Notes: a model not told the origin generated them from the letters alone. A stretch of 64,000 nt of DNA from JAPLJU01 sp036725345 (GCA_036725345.1 DAIMEJ010000007.1:89203-153202), one strand, 5' to 3'. Numbered from the stretch's first letter, positions 50,246 to 60,062 are shown. Numbers and translations: made by a program.

Positions 50246-52381
50246 TTAAGAGGTTTTCGGTCTCTTGATGCCGAGCTTTCTCATTCGGGCTCTCATGGTG
50301 CTCGGGTTCATTCCAATGATTTCAGCGGCGCCTCTGCGCCCCTCTATTCTCCACCCGGTTTCCCGGAGCGTTTTCAGGATGTGTTCCCGCTCCACATCGA
50401 CCAGGCCTTTGGTTTCTCTCTCTTCCGCGTGACCGGAAGCTTTCTGCCCGACCGGGCCTGTCTTCGGGGTCCCGATTTGATCGGCGAGCCGGAGCTCGGG
50501 ACCCTCGCTCACGATGACCGCCCTTTCGACGACGTTCATCAGCTCCCGCACATTCCCCGGCCATTCATATCGTTCAAGGGTTTTCATGGTGCCTTGAGGG
50601 AAATGCTTGACACCTCTTCCATGACGCTTGCCGAATCGTTCCGCAAAGAATTTCAGGAGAAGGGCGATGTCCCCTTCCCTCTGCCGGAGAGGGGGGATGG
50701 TCACGGGGAAGACACTGAGCCGGTAGAAGAGATCCTTTCTGAAGCGGCCTTTGCTGATTTCCTCCTCCAGGTTTCGGTTGGTGGACGCGATGATCCGGAC
50801 ATCCACTTTAACGGAATGGGGGCTGCCCAGGCGCTCAAACTCACCGTCCTCGATGACCTTGAGCAGCTTTGCCTGAAGTTCGAGAGGGAGTTCGGCGATT
50901 TCATCCAGGAAGATCGTGCCGCCGTCGGCGAGTTCGAAGCGGCCGATCTGTTTCACCGTCGCGCCGGTGAAGGCGCCTTTTTCCCTGCCGAAGAGCTCGC
51001 TTTCGATCAGGTTCGGGGGCAGTCCGGCGCAGTTCACGTTCACGAAGGGTTGCTCCCTGCGTCCGCTCGCCTCGTGGATGAGGCGGGCGAAAAGCTCCTT
51101 TCCCGTGCCGGTCTCCCCCTCGAGGAGTACCGTCGTGCGGGTCGGCGCGACCTGCCGTATCCTGTGCATGACGTATTTGATCGAGTCGCTGCCGCCGACG
51201 ATCTCGGTAAAACCCTTCTTCAGTCCCACTTCCTCGCGGAGATAGATGTTCTCAGCCTCCAGTTGTTCCTTCAACATTTTAATCTCGTCGAAGGCGGCTT
51301 CCAGCGCCTCTTCTGCCCGTTTTCGCTCGGTGATGTCGTAAAGCGTCCCAATCATGCGCACCGGTTTGCCGTTTTCGTCGAAGAGGACATCCGAGCGCGC
51401 GTGAACGACACGCTCGCTGCCGTCCGGCCGAACCACCCTGTAGTCGATGGAATAGGCGTCGCCGGGATCGGATATGGCCTCCCTGTTGGCCTGGTCCACC
51501 GCCTTGCGGTCGTCGGGGTGAACGGATGCGAGAAACGCTTCGTAAGTCGCGTGAACGGCCCCGGGATCAAAACCGAAAATTCGATAAAACTCGTCGGACC
51601 ACTGGTGGTTCTCCTTTTGGATATCCCAGATCCAACTGCCCAGGTGGCCGACACGCTCCGCTTCGGCCAGGACTCGCTCGCCCCTTATCAGCGCTTCCTG
51701 GTCACGCTTGTGGATCAGCACATTCGCGAGCATCTCGCCAAAGACGAGCAACCGGCTGATGTGTACCTTGGGCCATTCGTGCCCGGCGTGGCGGCTCCGC
51801 AGTTCGATGAGGTATGTCACCCGCCCCCCGACGCGCAACGGAAGCCCCAGAAGCGCCCGGGTCCCCGAACACCCGTAGGCGGCCCGGTCCACGCTGGCTT
51901 CGGGCGGCAGCTCCTCGAGCGACGAAAAGACAACCGGCTCCCCCCGCTCGACGATCCGTTGAATGGTCCAGGGGTGTTCGATGTCGATATCCACGCGTAA
52001 CCCTTTTTGCAGCCTCTCTTTCCTTTCGGCCATGCCCGCCACGTGGACTCGCCCGGTGTCCGGCAAAACTTCCAGGAGGCTGCAGTGGTCAGCATCGAAA
52101 AACCGGCAGATCTGGTGAAGCGACTCCGCGATCACGTCATCCACCCGTTCGGGAGGTGTATTGACGAGACTGGCGGAGAGGTCTGTAATGAGGTTTTCGA
52201 AACTTACGCGTTCCTTCAGCAGTTCACTGTTTTTTTTCAGCTCGGACGGATCAGCCTTCATGATGACCGCCGAAGGCAGGCCTAATATCTCAGCCAGCGT
52301 ATCGGCAATGCGCTTCCACCGGGCCGGCATTTCTTCCGTGTCATCCGATTTTCCTGTTGTCTTCCCGGTTAAATCATCCAT
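50246..52381 (-). CDS. Sigma-54 dependent transcriptional activator with GAF and PAS sensors
   Basis: 711 residues: GAF (about 60-225), PAS/PAC (about 240-355), coiled linker, AAA+ (about 393-620) and Fis-type HTH (about 665-705). Walker A GETGTGKE (422-429), the sigma-54 contact loop GAFTGA (469-474) and Walker B GGTIFLDE are intact, so it should be a working activator. With no receiver domain it senses a small molecule directly or by partner. The ABM, DctP and dsb-assT genes downstream are candidate targets. I see no clear sigma-54 site before them, so its regulon may lie elsewhere. Confidence 0.9.
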   Translation of the reverse strand: MDDLTGKTTGKSDDTEEMPARWKRIADTLAEILGLPSAVIMKADPSELKKNSELLKERVSFENLITDLSASLVNTPPERVDDVIAESLHQICRFFDADHCSLLEVLPDTGRVHVAGMAERKERLQKGLRVDIDIEHPWTIQRIVERGEPVVFSSLEELPPEASVDRAAYGCSGTRALLGLPLRVGGRVTYLIELRSRHAGHEWPKVHISRLLVFGEMLANVLIHKRDQEALIRGERVLAEAERVGHLGSWIWDIQKENHQWSDEFYRIFGFDPGAVHATYEAFLASVHPDDRKAVDQANREAISDPGDAYSIDYRVVRPDGSERVVHARSDVLFDENGKPVRMIGTLYDITERKRAEEALEAAFDEIKMLKEQLEAENIYLREEVGLKKGFTEIVGGSDSIKYVMHRIRQVAPTRTTVLLEGETGTGKELFARLIHEASGRREQPFVNVNCAGLPPNLIESELFGREKGAFTGATVKQIGRFELADGGTIFLDEIAELPLELQAKLLKVIEDGEFERLGSPHSVKVDVRIIASTNRNLEEEISKGRFRKDLFYRLSVFPVTIPPLRQREGDIALLLKFFAERFGKRHGRGVKHFPQGTMKTLERYEWPGNVRELMNVVERAVIVSEGPELRLADQIGTPKTGPVGQKASGHAEERETKGLVDVEREHILKTLRETGWRIEGRRGAAEIIGMNPSTMRARMRKLGIKRPKTS

Positions 52382-52744
52382 TCACAAATGAGCCTTGAAT
52401 TCGAAATCGGGTCATAAATCTTTCTCGAAACTGCTGAAAGAAAGAGGTTGGGACACGGCAGGATTGACTGATGTGAGATCCCCCCTGCAGTGATTTTCTA
52501 ACATACAAGATCATCGGAAATCAATATGGCAATGCCGTCAAATCCGGAAAAGACCATGTACGTCTTCTGCTGTTATGACAGGGTATCGCCCCGATGGCCG
52601 AGGAGGGCAAACACAAAAATTTCTTGGTTAGCTTTAGCCGTTGATCGGGACCGGAAGGGTATTGTTCGTAACCACCTGATTTTACTTCAGGTTATTATTT
52701 TCATCAACCCTTGTGGAAAATGAAGCGCGAACTAGAAAAAAACC
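52382..52744. other. Divergent intergenic region
   Basis: About 360 bp between the activator gene and the efflux operon. One 65-codon frame (52526-52723) is present on the plus strand but has no ribosome site and an unconvincing composition. It presumably carries the promoter of the activator gene. The plus-strand promoter is at its right edge. Confidence 0.4.
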
Positions 52745-52790
52745 TTGACAATTGATATCGGGCACGTTAATTGAATGAACGTTCATTCAA
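52745..52790 (+). promoter_or_regulatory. Sigma-70 type promoter with overlapping TetR operator
   Basis: A consensus TTGACA (52745-52750) is followed after 17 bases by TAATTG. Directly after it lies a perfect 20-bp palindrome, TTGAATGAAC-GTTCATTCAA (52771-52790), the form of a TetR-family operator. It covers the expected transcription start, so the regulator encoded next should repress itself and the efflux genes. Confidence 0.88.
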
Positions 52791-52810
52791 AAGAGGGTGA
52801 TGGCAGAGTC

Positions 52811-53389
52811 ATGAAAAATAATGACACGAGGAAAGAGGTCATGCAGGCCGCACTTCGGCTTATAGCCGAGCATGGTTTTCACGAGGCCCCGATGGCGATG
52901 ATTGCGAAGACGGCGGGGGTTGGGACAGGCACGATCTACTGCCACTTCAAGAGCAAGGATGAACTCATCAAGGAACTGTTCCTCGAACTCAGGGGTACCA
53001 TAACGGCAATCCTGATTGAAGGGTACTCTGTCGACAAACCCATCAGGGAAAGGTTTCTCCACCTCAGCACGGCGCTATTAAAGTACTTCATTGAAAATTC
53101 GCTTCATTTTCGATTCATCGAGCAGTACATCAACTCCCCCTACGGAGTAAATTTTCGAAGGGAGAGGTTTATGCGTGAGCCTTCGGCTGAATTGGACATT
53201 TTCGAAACCCTCTTTGAACAGGGCATTGCTCAACAGGTGATGAAGGATTTTCCCTTGCCCGTGCACTTCGCCCTGGCGTTCGGGCCATTGATAGCCCTCG
53301 TGAGGGACCACGTCCTCGGGTTCGTCAATCTGGACGACGCAATGACAGTCAAGTTTGTTGAATCATGTTGGGAGGGTATTAAGAGATAG
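52811..53389 (+). CDS. TetR-family transcriptional repressor
   Basis: 192 residues from ATG 52811; the ATG at 52775 lies within the operator and is unlikely. The N-terminal HTH is clear (KEVMQAALRLIAEHGFHEAPMAMIAKTAGVGTGTIYCHFKSKDELIKELF), and the C-terminal ligand domain (about 60-190) is variable. First gene of the RND efflux operon and probably its repressor. Base composition is lower in GC than the pump genes by eye. Confidence 0.92.
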   Translation: MKNNDTRKEVMQAALRLIAEHGFHEAPMAMIAKTAGVGTGTIYCHFKSKDELIKELFLELRGTITAILIEGYSVDKPIRERFLHLSTALLKYFIENSLHFRFIEQYINSPYGVNFRRERFMREPSAELDIFETLFEQGIAQQVMKDFPLPVHFALAFGPLIALVRDHVLGFVNLDDAMTVKFVESCWEGIKR

Positions 53390-53437
53390 CGTTTTTTATT
53401 GGATCATTCGCAAAAGGCAGACGGTGAGAGATAACCC

Positions 53438-53827
53438 ATGATTTACGATTCAAGTGAGAAAACCCTGAGCATCATCGTACCCGGCGCAATTCGATTGAAG
53501 AACAACCCCCTGAAGGTCAGATTGCGCAAAGCGCAGACAGATCATGAAGAGGCCTACCGGAAATGGAAGACGGCGGCCCGGATTTGGGCTCTTTATTCGA
53601 TAGATTCCGAGAACCTCCCGTTCAAAGAGCCCTGTGAAGTGGAGGTTCGCATCTATTACAGCGGCAAGCGTTTTGAGCTCGCGGAAGGCCTCTTGTCTGT
53701 CGGGGACTGTTTTGAAGACATTATCTGGTTCGATCAAAAGCAGATCTACTCATGGGAGGGATCGCGACTGATAGAAGACAACGACAATCCGCGGCTGGAT
53801 ATAAGGGTTCGATGGCGAAGCAGGTGA
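53438..53827 (+). CDS. RusA-like protein with degenerate active site
   Basis: 129 residues, the size of RusA Holliday-junction resolvases. The order of elements fits: an N-terminal strand VPGAIRLKNNPLK, a basic helix, VEVRIYYSGKR, and the region RFELAEGLLSVGDCFEDIIWFDQKQI where RusA has DLDN...D...DDSQI. Most catalytic Asp positions are changed (E-L-A-E, F-D), so nuclease activity is doubtful. It lies 48 bp after tetR and overlaps no real gene. Family assignment is by eye and moderate. Confidence 0.5.
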   Translation: MIYDSSEKTLSIIVPGAIRLKNNPLKVRLRKAQTDHEEAYRKWKTAARIWALYSIDSENLPFKEPCEVEVRIYYSGKRFELAEGLLSVGDCFEDIIWFDQKQIYSWEGSRLIEDNDNPRLDIRVRWRSR

Positions 53828-53877
53828 ATGGGAGTACAAGGGGGCCCGATTCTGGAAACAGCGAGGTAAGCAATCAT

Positions 53878-55104
53878 ATGGGAGCAATAAAAGCGTTGCA
53901 TGTACATTGGAATGGAACCGTACTGATAACGGCGACAGCAATTCTTTGTGGGACATTGTTCTTGGCCGGCTGCGGCCAGAATTCCACGGCCAAGGCGCCT
54001 TCTCAGGCCGGCCCGCCCGAGGTCGCCGTGGTGGAGTTGAAGCCCGAGCCCGTGCAGATCACCACAGAGCTGCCGGGGCGTGTGTCAGCCCGTTTGATCG
54101 CCGAGGTACGGCCCCAGGTGAGCGGCATCATTCAGAAGCGCCTCTTCGAGGAAGGCTCCGACGTGAAGGCCGGCGACGTCCTCTACCAGATTGACCCGGC
54201 CACGTACCAGGCGGCCCATGACAGCGCCAGGGCTTCACTGGCCCGGGCGGAGGCCAACATCACCTCCATCCGGTTCCGGGCGGAGCGATACAGGGAGCTG
54301 GTGGAAATCAAGGCGGTCAGCCAACAGGAATACGACGACGCGGCAGCCGCCCTCAAGCAGGCCGAGGCTGAAATCGCCGCCGGCAAGGCGGCCGTGGAGG
54401 CCGCGCGGATCAACCTGGCCTACACCCGGGTGACCGCGCCGATTACGGGACGAATCGGCAAATCGTCGGTCACCGTGGGCGCGCTGGTAACGGCAGGCCA
54501 GGGGATGCCTCTGGCCACCATTCAGCAGATCAATCCCGTCTACGTCGATGTCACTCAGTCGAGCGCCACCCTGCTGCGGCTGCAGCAAAGCATGGCGAGC
54601 GGCACCCTCAAGAGAGACCGCGCCAATCGGGCGAGGGTCAAGCTCATCCTGGAAGACGGTACCCCCTATCCGCAGGAAGGGACCCTTAAGTTCCAGGATG
54701 TCACCGTGGACCCCACAACGGGGTCTGTTATCCTGCGAGTTGTCTTCCCCAACCCCAAGGGTGTTCTCCTTCCGGGCATGTTCGTGCGCGCCGTTCTCGA
54801 GGAAGGTGTCAACGAGCAGGCCATTCTCGTGCCTCAGCAGGGCATCAACCGCGACCCGAAGGGCAATCCCCTCGCTATGGTTGCCGACGCCGAGGGCAAG
54901 GTCCAGCAGAAGATGCTCACTCTGGATCGCATCATCGGAAACAAGTGGCTCGTTTCGTCCGGTCTTGCGCCCGGCGACCGGGTGATTGTGGAGGGATTGC
55001 AGAAGATCAAACCCGGCGTCTCCGTGAAGGTGGTTCCTTTTGAAGCCGGGAAAAGCAGCGGGGAAGGCAAAACGGATACCCCCCCGGCAGCGAAGTCGAA
55101 CTGA
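53878..55104 (+). CDS. RND efflux periplasmic adaptor (AcrA/MexA type)
   Basis: 408 residues from ATG 53878 (GAGG 11 bp upstream), which gives a proper lipoprotein signal ending in LAGC (Cys32); the open frame starts earlier, inside the previous gene. Lipoyl/hairpin and barrel domains are typical: PQVSGIIQKRLFEEGSDVKAGDVLYQIDPATYQAA, a coiled-coil hairpin, INLAYTRVTAPITGRIG, and VLLPGMFVRAVLEEG. Links the inner-membrane pump to the outer-membrane channel. Confidence 0.95.
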   Translation: MGAIKALHVHWNGTVLITATAILCGTLFLAGCGQNSTAKAPSQAGPPEVAVVELKPEPVQITTELPGRVSARLIAEVRPQVSGIIQKRLFEEGSDVKAGDVLYQIDPATYQAAHDSARASLARAEANITSIRFRAERYRELVEIKAVSQQEYDDAAAALKQAEAEIAAGKAAVEAARINLAYTRVTAPITGRIGKSSVTVGALVTAGQGMPLATIQQINPVYVDVTQSSATLLRLQQSMASGTLKRDRANRARVKLILEDGTPYPQEGTLKFQDVTVDPTTGSVILRVVFPNPKGVLLPGMFVRAVLEEGVNEQAILVPQQGINRDPKGNPLAMVADAEGKVQQKMLTLDRIIGNKWLVSSGLAPGDRVIVEGLQKIKPGVSVKVVPFEAGKSSGEGKTDTPPAAKSN

Positions 55105-55116
55105 CGGAGACGCGTG

Positions 55117-58100
55117 ATGTTATCGAGATTCTTCCTGGATCGTCCGGTATTCGCCTGGGTCATTGCCATCATCATCATGGCGGCGGGCGGGCTCGCGATC
55201 TATAACCTGCCGATATCGCAGTATCCGCCCATCGCGCCACCGTCCATCGCCATCACCTCCTTCTATCCGGGCGCCTCTGCGGAGACCGTCGAGAACAGTG
55301 TCACCCAGATCATCGAACAGAAGATGACCGGCTTCGACAAGATGCTGTACCTCTCGGCGACGAGCGATTCGTCTGGATCTTCCCGCCTCGAGCTGACCTT
55401 TGCGCCGGGAACCGACCCGGACCTCGCCTGGGCCCAGGTGCAGAACAAACTCCAGCTCGCCATGGCAAACCTGCCGGAGGTCGTCGGCAACCAGGGGGTG
55501 AAGGTCAGCAAATCCACGCGGAACTGGCTGATGATCGTGGGCCTGATCTCCGAGGACGGGAGCATGGACGGAAACGACCTGCGGGACTACGCCCAGTCCA
55601 ACCTCGAGAAGGTGCTTTCCCGGGTTCCCGGCGTCGGCGAGGTCGAGATTTTCGGCAGCCAGTACGCCATGCGTGTCTGGCTCAACCCCGACCAGCTGAC
55701 CGATTACGGGATGACCATCCAGGACGTCGTCACGTCGCTTCGATCCTACAATGTGGAGGTGTCCGCAGGGCAGTTCGGCGGTGCGCCCGCGGTCGAGGGC
55801 CAGCGACTCAATGCCGCCATCATCGTCCAGAGCCTCCTCAAGACGCCCGAGGAATTTGCGGCGATCCCCCTGCGCACCAACCCCGACGGTTCCGTCGTAA
55901 GGGTCAAGGACGTCGGGCGGACGGAACTGGGAACCGAGGCCTATGACATCCAGGGCTATTACAACGGCAAGCCTTCCGCCGGGCTGGCCGTCCGTCAGGC
56001 CGCCGGTGCCAATGCTCTGGAAACGGCCGACAATGTCCGGGCCAAGATGGCGGAACTGAGTCACTTCTTTCCCCCCGGCATGAAGGTCATCTACCCTTAC
56101 GACACAACACCCTTCGTCCGTGTGGCCATCAACGAGGTGGTCAAAACGCTTTTCGAAGCGATCCTGCTCGTGTTTTTGGTCATGTGGCTCTTTATGGGGA
56201 ACATCCGTGCCACCCTGATCCCGACCGTCGCCGTACCTGTGGTGATCCTGGGGACCTTTGCGGTCCTGGGGTTTTTCGGCTTCTCCATCAACATGCTGAC
56301 CATGTTCGCCATGGTGCTGGCCATCGGCCTTCTCGTCGACGACGCCATCGTCGTCGTGGAGAACGTGGAACGCATCATGATCGAGGAGGGCCTCCCGCCC
56401 CGGGAGGCCACGGCAAAGTCCATGGACCAGATCACCACTGCCCTCATCGGCATCGGGCTCGTGCTCTCGGCGGTCTTCGGCCCCATGGTCTTCTTCCCCG
56501 GTTCCACCGGCGTCATCTACAGGCAGTTTTCCGTCACGATCATTTCCTCCATGCTCCTGTCGGTGCTGGTGGCCCTGATCCTGACGCCGGTTCTCTGCGC
56601 GGCGCTCCTCAAGCCGGTGCCCAAGGGGCACGAACCGGCGGAAAACGCCGTGTGGTTTCTGCGCCCGTTTTTTTTGTGGTTCGACCGCCGGTTCTTCCGC
56701 ACCCGGGACCTCTACATGCGCCTCGTCAACCGATCCATCTCCAACAAACTGCGATACATCGTTGTATTCGTCCTGATCGTGGCGGCCATGGCGGTCCTGT
56801 TCCTCCGCATGCCCACGGCCTACCTCCCCGACGAGGACCAGGGGATCCTGCTGGTAGAGGTCGCGCTCCCGGCCAATTCGACCCTGGAGCAGACCCAAGA
56901 GGTCGTGACCCGTGTGAGGGAGTATTTCCTGGAGCATGAGAAAGAGGCCGTCGAGTCGGTCATGACGATTTGCGGTATCAGCTTCTCCGGCCGCGTCCAG
57001 AACTCGGGTATGGCCTTCGCCAAGATGAAGGACTGGGCCCTCCGCGACCGGCCGGAGCTGAAGGTCAGTGCCGTGGCGGGAAGGGCCATGGCGGAATTTT
57101 CCAGGATCAGAAACGCCAGGGTCTTTGCCTTCGCGCCGCCGGCGGTGGTCGAGCTGGGCCAGGCCAAAGGGTTCGATTTCCAGTTGCTGGACCGCGGCGG
57201 CCTGGGCCATCTCCGGCTCATGGAGGCCCGCAACCAGCTCCTCGGCATGGCGGCGCAGGATCCCGTCCTGACGAAGGTCCGTCCAAACGGCCTGGAAGAC
57301 GTGCCCGAATACCGGGTCAACGTGGACTGGGAGAAAGCCGGTGCCCTGGGTGTCCCGATCACGTCGATTCACAATACGATCTCGGCGGCCTTCGGAAGCG
57401 CCTACGTCAACGACTTCATGCAGGGCGGCCGGGTCAAGCGGGTCTACGTCCAGGCCGACGCCCCCTACCGCATGCTCCCCAACGACATGGAGAGGCTCCA
57501 TGTGCGAAACACAGCGGGCAGGATGGTCCCCTTTTCCTCCTTCGCTTCAGGTGGCTGGACATCGGGCTCCCCGAAGCTCGAGCGCTTCAACGGCTTCCCG
57601 GCCATCAACATCCTGGGCGAGGCGGCGCCGGGCAGGAGCTCCGGAGAGGCCATGCAGGTCATGGAAGGTTTCATCCGGAAGCTTCCGCAGGGTCTCGGCT
57701 ATGACTGGCAGGGGCTCTCCTACCAGGAACGGATGTCGAGCGCCCAGGCGCCGCTGCTGTATGCCTTCTCCATCTTCGTGATCTTCCTGTGCCTGGCGGC
57801 GCTCTACGAGAGCTGGCCCATCCCTGTCTCGGTCCTGCTGGTCCTTCCCCTCGGGGTGATCGGGGGTGTCATCGCCTCGAGCGCACGGGGGCTGCACAAT
57901 GACGTCTATTTCCAGATCGGCATGCTGACCACCCTCGGACTGACCACCAAGAATGCCATCCTGATCGTCCAGTTCGCCAAGGCCGGCGTGGAACAGGGGA
58001 TGGGGGTGGTCGAGGCCACCGTGGAAGGGGCAAGACTGCGGTTCCGCCCGATCATCATGACCTCCCTCGCCTTCGGCTTCGGCGTCCTGCCCCTGGCCGT

Positions 58101-58368
58101 GGCGACCGGCGCGGGGGCGGGGGCCATGAATGCCATCGGCACGGGCGTGCTGGGCGGCATGGTAACGGCCACCGTCCTGGTGATCATTTTTGCGCCGCTC
58201 TTCTACGTGCTGATCGAGATGTTTTTCGGAAAAGGCCGTAAAGGCAAAGCGGCTGTTGCCGCCGGTCCCGGCCCGTTCTTCGCGGCTCTGAAGAAAAAAC
58301 TCCCGGGAAGCCGATCAGGGACGCAAAAAGCCGGGACCGAGGAGCTAAATCCCTCAGAGGATCGATGA
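55117..58368 (+). CDS. RND multidrug efflux pump, HAE1 family (AcrB/MexB type)
   Basis: 1083 residues from ATG 55117 (GGAG 7 bp upstream), a little longer than AcrB because of a charged C-terminal tail. Twelve membrane helices with two large periplasmic loops. The proton relay is intact: Asp-Asp in LAIGLLVDDAIVVVENVER (helix 4) and Lys in LTTKNAILIVQFAK (helix 10). The N-terminus SRFFLDRPVFAWVIAIIIM is diagnostic of HAE1 pumps for hydrophobic drugs, bile salts or solvents. Confidence 0.96.
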   Translation: MLSRFFLDRPVFAWVIAIIIMAAGGLAIYNLPISQYPPIAPPSIAITSFYPGASAETVENSVTQIIEQKMTGFDKMLYLSATSDSSGSSRLELTFAPGTDPDLAWAQVQNKLQLAMANLPEVVGNQGVKVSKSTRNWLMIVGLISEDGSMDGNDLRDYAQSNLEKVLSRVPGVGEVEIFGSQYAMRVWLNPDQLTDYGMTIQDVVTSLRSYNVEVSAGQFGGAPAVEGQRLNAAIIVQSLLKTPEEFAAIPLRTNPDGSVVRVKDVGRTELGTEAYDIQGYYNGKPSAGLAVRQAAGANALETADNVRAKMAELSHFFPPGMKVIYPYDTTPFVRVAINEVVKTLFEAILLVFLVMWLFMGNIRATLIPTVAVPVVILGTFAVLGFFGFSINMLTMFAMVLAIGLLVDDAIVVVENVERIMIEEGLPPREATAKSMDQITTALIGIGLVLSAVFGPMVFFPGSTGVIYRQFSVTIISSMLLSVLVALILTPVLCAALLKPVPKGHEPAENAVWFLRPFFLWFDRRFFRTRDLYMRLVNRSISNKLRYIVVFVLIVAAMAVLFLRMPTAYLPDEDQGILLVEVALPANSTLEQTQEVVTRVREYFLEHEKEAVESVMTICGISFSGRVQNSGMAFAKMKDWALRDRPELKVSAVAGRAMAEFSRIRNARVFAFAPPAVVELGQAKGFDFQLLDRGGLGHLRLMEARNQLLGMAAQDPVLTKVRPNGLEDVPEYRVNVDWEKAGALGVPITSIHNTISAAFGSAYVNDFMQGGRVKRVYVQADAPYRMLPNDMERLHVRNTAGRMVPFSSFASGGWTSGSPKLERFNGFPAINILGEAAPGRSSGEAMQVMEGFIRKLPQGLGYDWQGLSYQERMSSAQAPLLYAFSIFVIFLCLAALYESWPIPVSVLLVLPLGVIGGVIASSARGLHNDVYFQIGMLTTLGLTTKNAILIVQFAKAGVEQGMGVVEATVEGARLRFRPIIMTSLAFGFGVLPLAVATGAGAGAMNAIGTGVLGGMVTATVLVIIFAPLFYVLIEMFFGKGRKGKAAVAAGPGPFFAALKKKLPGSRSGTQKAGTEELNPSEDR

Positions 58369-58369
58369 T

Positions 58370-59764
58370 ATGAGAAAGACCATCTTCCTGATGTTGATCG
58401 TTGCGCTCCTGGGGGGGTGCAGCCTTGCGCCGACATACACGCGCCCGGAGGCCCCCGTCCCCGCCGCATGGCCGGGAGCCGCCCCCGGGCAGCAGGCCGA
58501 CAAGCCGGGGGAGAATGCCGCCGACGTCCCATGGAAGGACTTCATCGTCGACGAGAGGCTGCGTCAGGTCATCGAGCTGGCGCTCGCCGACAACCGCGAC
58601 CTGCGCGTGGCCGCCCTGAATGTGGAACGGACGCAGGCCCTCTACCGCATCCAGCGCGCCGAGTTGCTGCCGACGGTCAATGCCGGTGCCGCCTTCAGCA
58701 AGGAACGGGTTCCCGGCATCCTCTCGCAGAGCGGCCAACCGGCCACCGTCGAGCTTTACAACGTCAACGTGGGCATCAGCGCCTGGGAGATCGATCTCTT
58801 CGGCCGCCTTCGGAACCTGAAAGATGCGGCCCTCGAGCAGTACCTCGCCACGGAGCAGGCCCGGGCGAGCGCGCAGATCACACTGGTGGCCGAAGTGGCC
58901 AATGCCTACCTGGCCCTCGCCGCCGACCGCGAGAACCTCAAACTTGCCCTTTCGACCCTCGAGACCCAGCGGGAGACCTACGAGATGATCCGCCGGCGCG
59001 CCGAGGTGGGCGCGTCCTCCGATCTCGATTTACGCCAGGCCCAGACCCGGGTGGATGCGGCACGGGTGGACATCGCCCGGTACACGAGCCAGGTCGCTCT
59101 CGATGAGAACGCCCTGGCCCTCCTGGTCGGTGTCCCGGTTCCGGCCGAACTTCTGCCCGAAGCCCTGAGCGATGTGACGGCGCCCCGGGATTTCACCCCC
59201 GGCCTGCCCTCCGAGGTGCTGCAGCGCCGCCCGGACATCGTGGCGGCCGAGGCCCAGCTCCGGGCGGCCCACGCGAACATCGGCGCGGCGCGGGCGGCCT
59301 TCTTCCCCCGCATCGCGCTCACCACGAGCATTGGCACCACGAGCGACCAGCTCTCGGGACTCTTCAAATCCGGCACCGAAACCTGGGCCTTTGTGCCGCA
59401 GATCGTCATGCCGATCTTCGATGCACGCACATGGGCGGCTTACGATGTGACGAAGGTGGACCGGGAAATCGCTCTGGCCCAGTATGAGAAGGCGATCCAG
59501 ATGGGGTTCCGCGAGGTGGCCGACGCCCTGGCCCAGCGCGCAACCCTGGGGGACCAGCTCCAGGCCCAGCAATCCCTCGTTGAGGCCTCCGAGGTAGGCT
59601 ATCGCCTCTCCGACGCCCGTTACACGAGGGGGATCGACAGCTATCTGCGCGTCCTGGACGCACAACGCTCCCTCTACGGCGCCCAGCAGGGCCTCATCGC
59701 CGTCCGCCTGGCCCGGCTCACCAACTTGGTGACGCTCTACAAGGTGCTGGGCGGCGGCGCGTGA
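58370..59764 (+). CDS. Outer-membrane efflux lipoprotein (OprM/NodT type)
   Basis: 464 residues. Lipobox LLGGC (Cys17), then CSLAPTYTRPEAPVP, the usual NodT start. Two repeated outer-membrane efflux halves (about 65-260 and 270-460) are present, with VEVANAYLALAADRENLKLA-like and LPSEVLQRRPDIVAAEAQLRAAHANIGAARAAFFPRI motifs. It begins 1 bp after the pump stop. It completes a tetR-adaptor-pump-channel operon. Confidence 0.95.
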   Translation: MRKTIFLMLIVALLGGCSLAPTYTRPEAPVPAAWPGAAPGQQADKPGENAADVPWKDFIVDERLRQVIELALADNRDLRVAALNVERTQALYRIQRAELLPTVNAGAAFSKERVPGILSQSGQPATVELYNVNVGISAWEIDLFGRLRNLKDAALEQYLATEQARASAQITLVAEVANAYLALAADRENLKLALSTLETQRETYEMIRRRAEVGASSDLDLRQAQTRVDAARVDIARYTSQVALDENALALLVGVPVPAELLPEALSDVTAPRDFTPGLPSEVLQRRPDIVAAEAQLRAAHANIGAARAAFFPRIALTTSIGTTSDQLSGLFKSGTETWAFVPQIVMPIFDARTWAAYDVTKVDREIALAQYEKAIQMGFREVADALAQRATLGDQLQAQQSLVEASEVGYRLSDARYTRGIDSYLRVLDAQRSLYGAQQGLIAVRLARLTNLVTLYKVLGGGA

Positions 59765-60062
59765 AAAATACCTTCCGGTTCAGATTCTTGAAGATCCCGC
59801 CGTCCCGCCTCGGGATGTTGAGACAACCCCGGGGTATCGGTTCATCCAAATCTGAAAATTGCACGTTCCGCCAAGTAGTGCGGTAACCGTCAAATATGAC
59901 GGGCATCCTGCCGACCCAAGCCGGTACTAACGGCCTGCTTCTTAAAATAAATCAATAATTTCAATTTGTTATATTTGTATCCTGGATTGCCTTCTACTGG
60001 TATACATTTTGATAAGAGTCGATTTTTCGGACCATCTATTTCTCTATTGGAGGTGCAATCAC
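59765..60062. other. Intergenic region before the PhaC-like gene
   Basis: About 300 bp. Weak GC-rich hairpins follow the efflux operon (ATCCCG..CGGGAT near 59792-59814) without a T tract. The right half is AT rich and probably holds the promoter of the next gene, but I cannot fix -35 and -10 elements. Confidence 0.35.

Noticed and set aside
50222..52000. 592-codon plus-strand frame opposite the sigma-54 activator
   Set aside because: Walker A, GAFTGA and Walker B are all on the minus strand; the plus frame has no motif.
52526..52723. 65-codon frame upstream of tetR
   Set aside because: No ribosome site, mixed composition and no recognisable feature.
55120..57501. 793-codon minus-strand frame opposite the RND pump
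   Set aside because: Composition is typical of reverse-complement noise and the pump gene is unmistakable.
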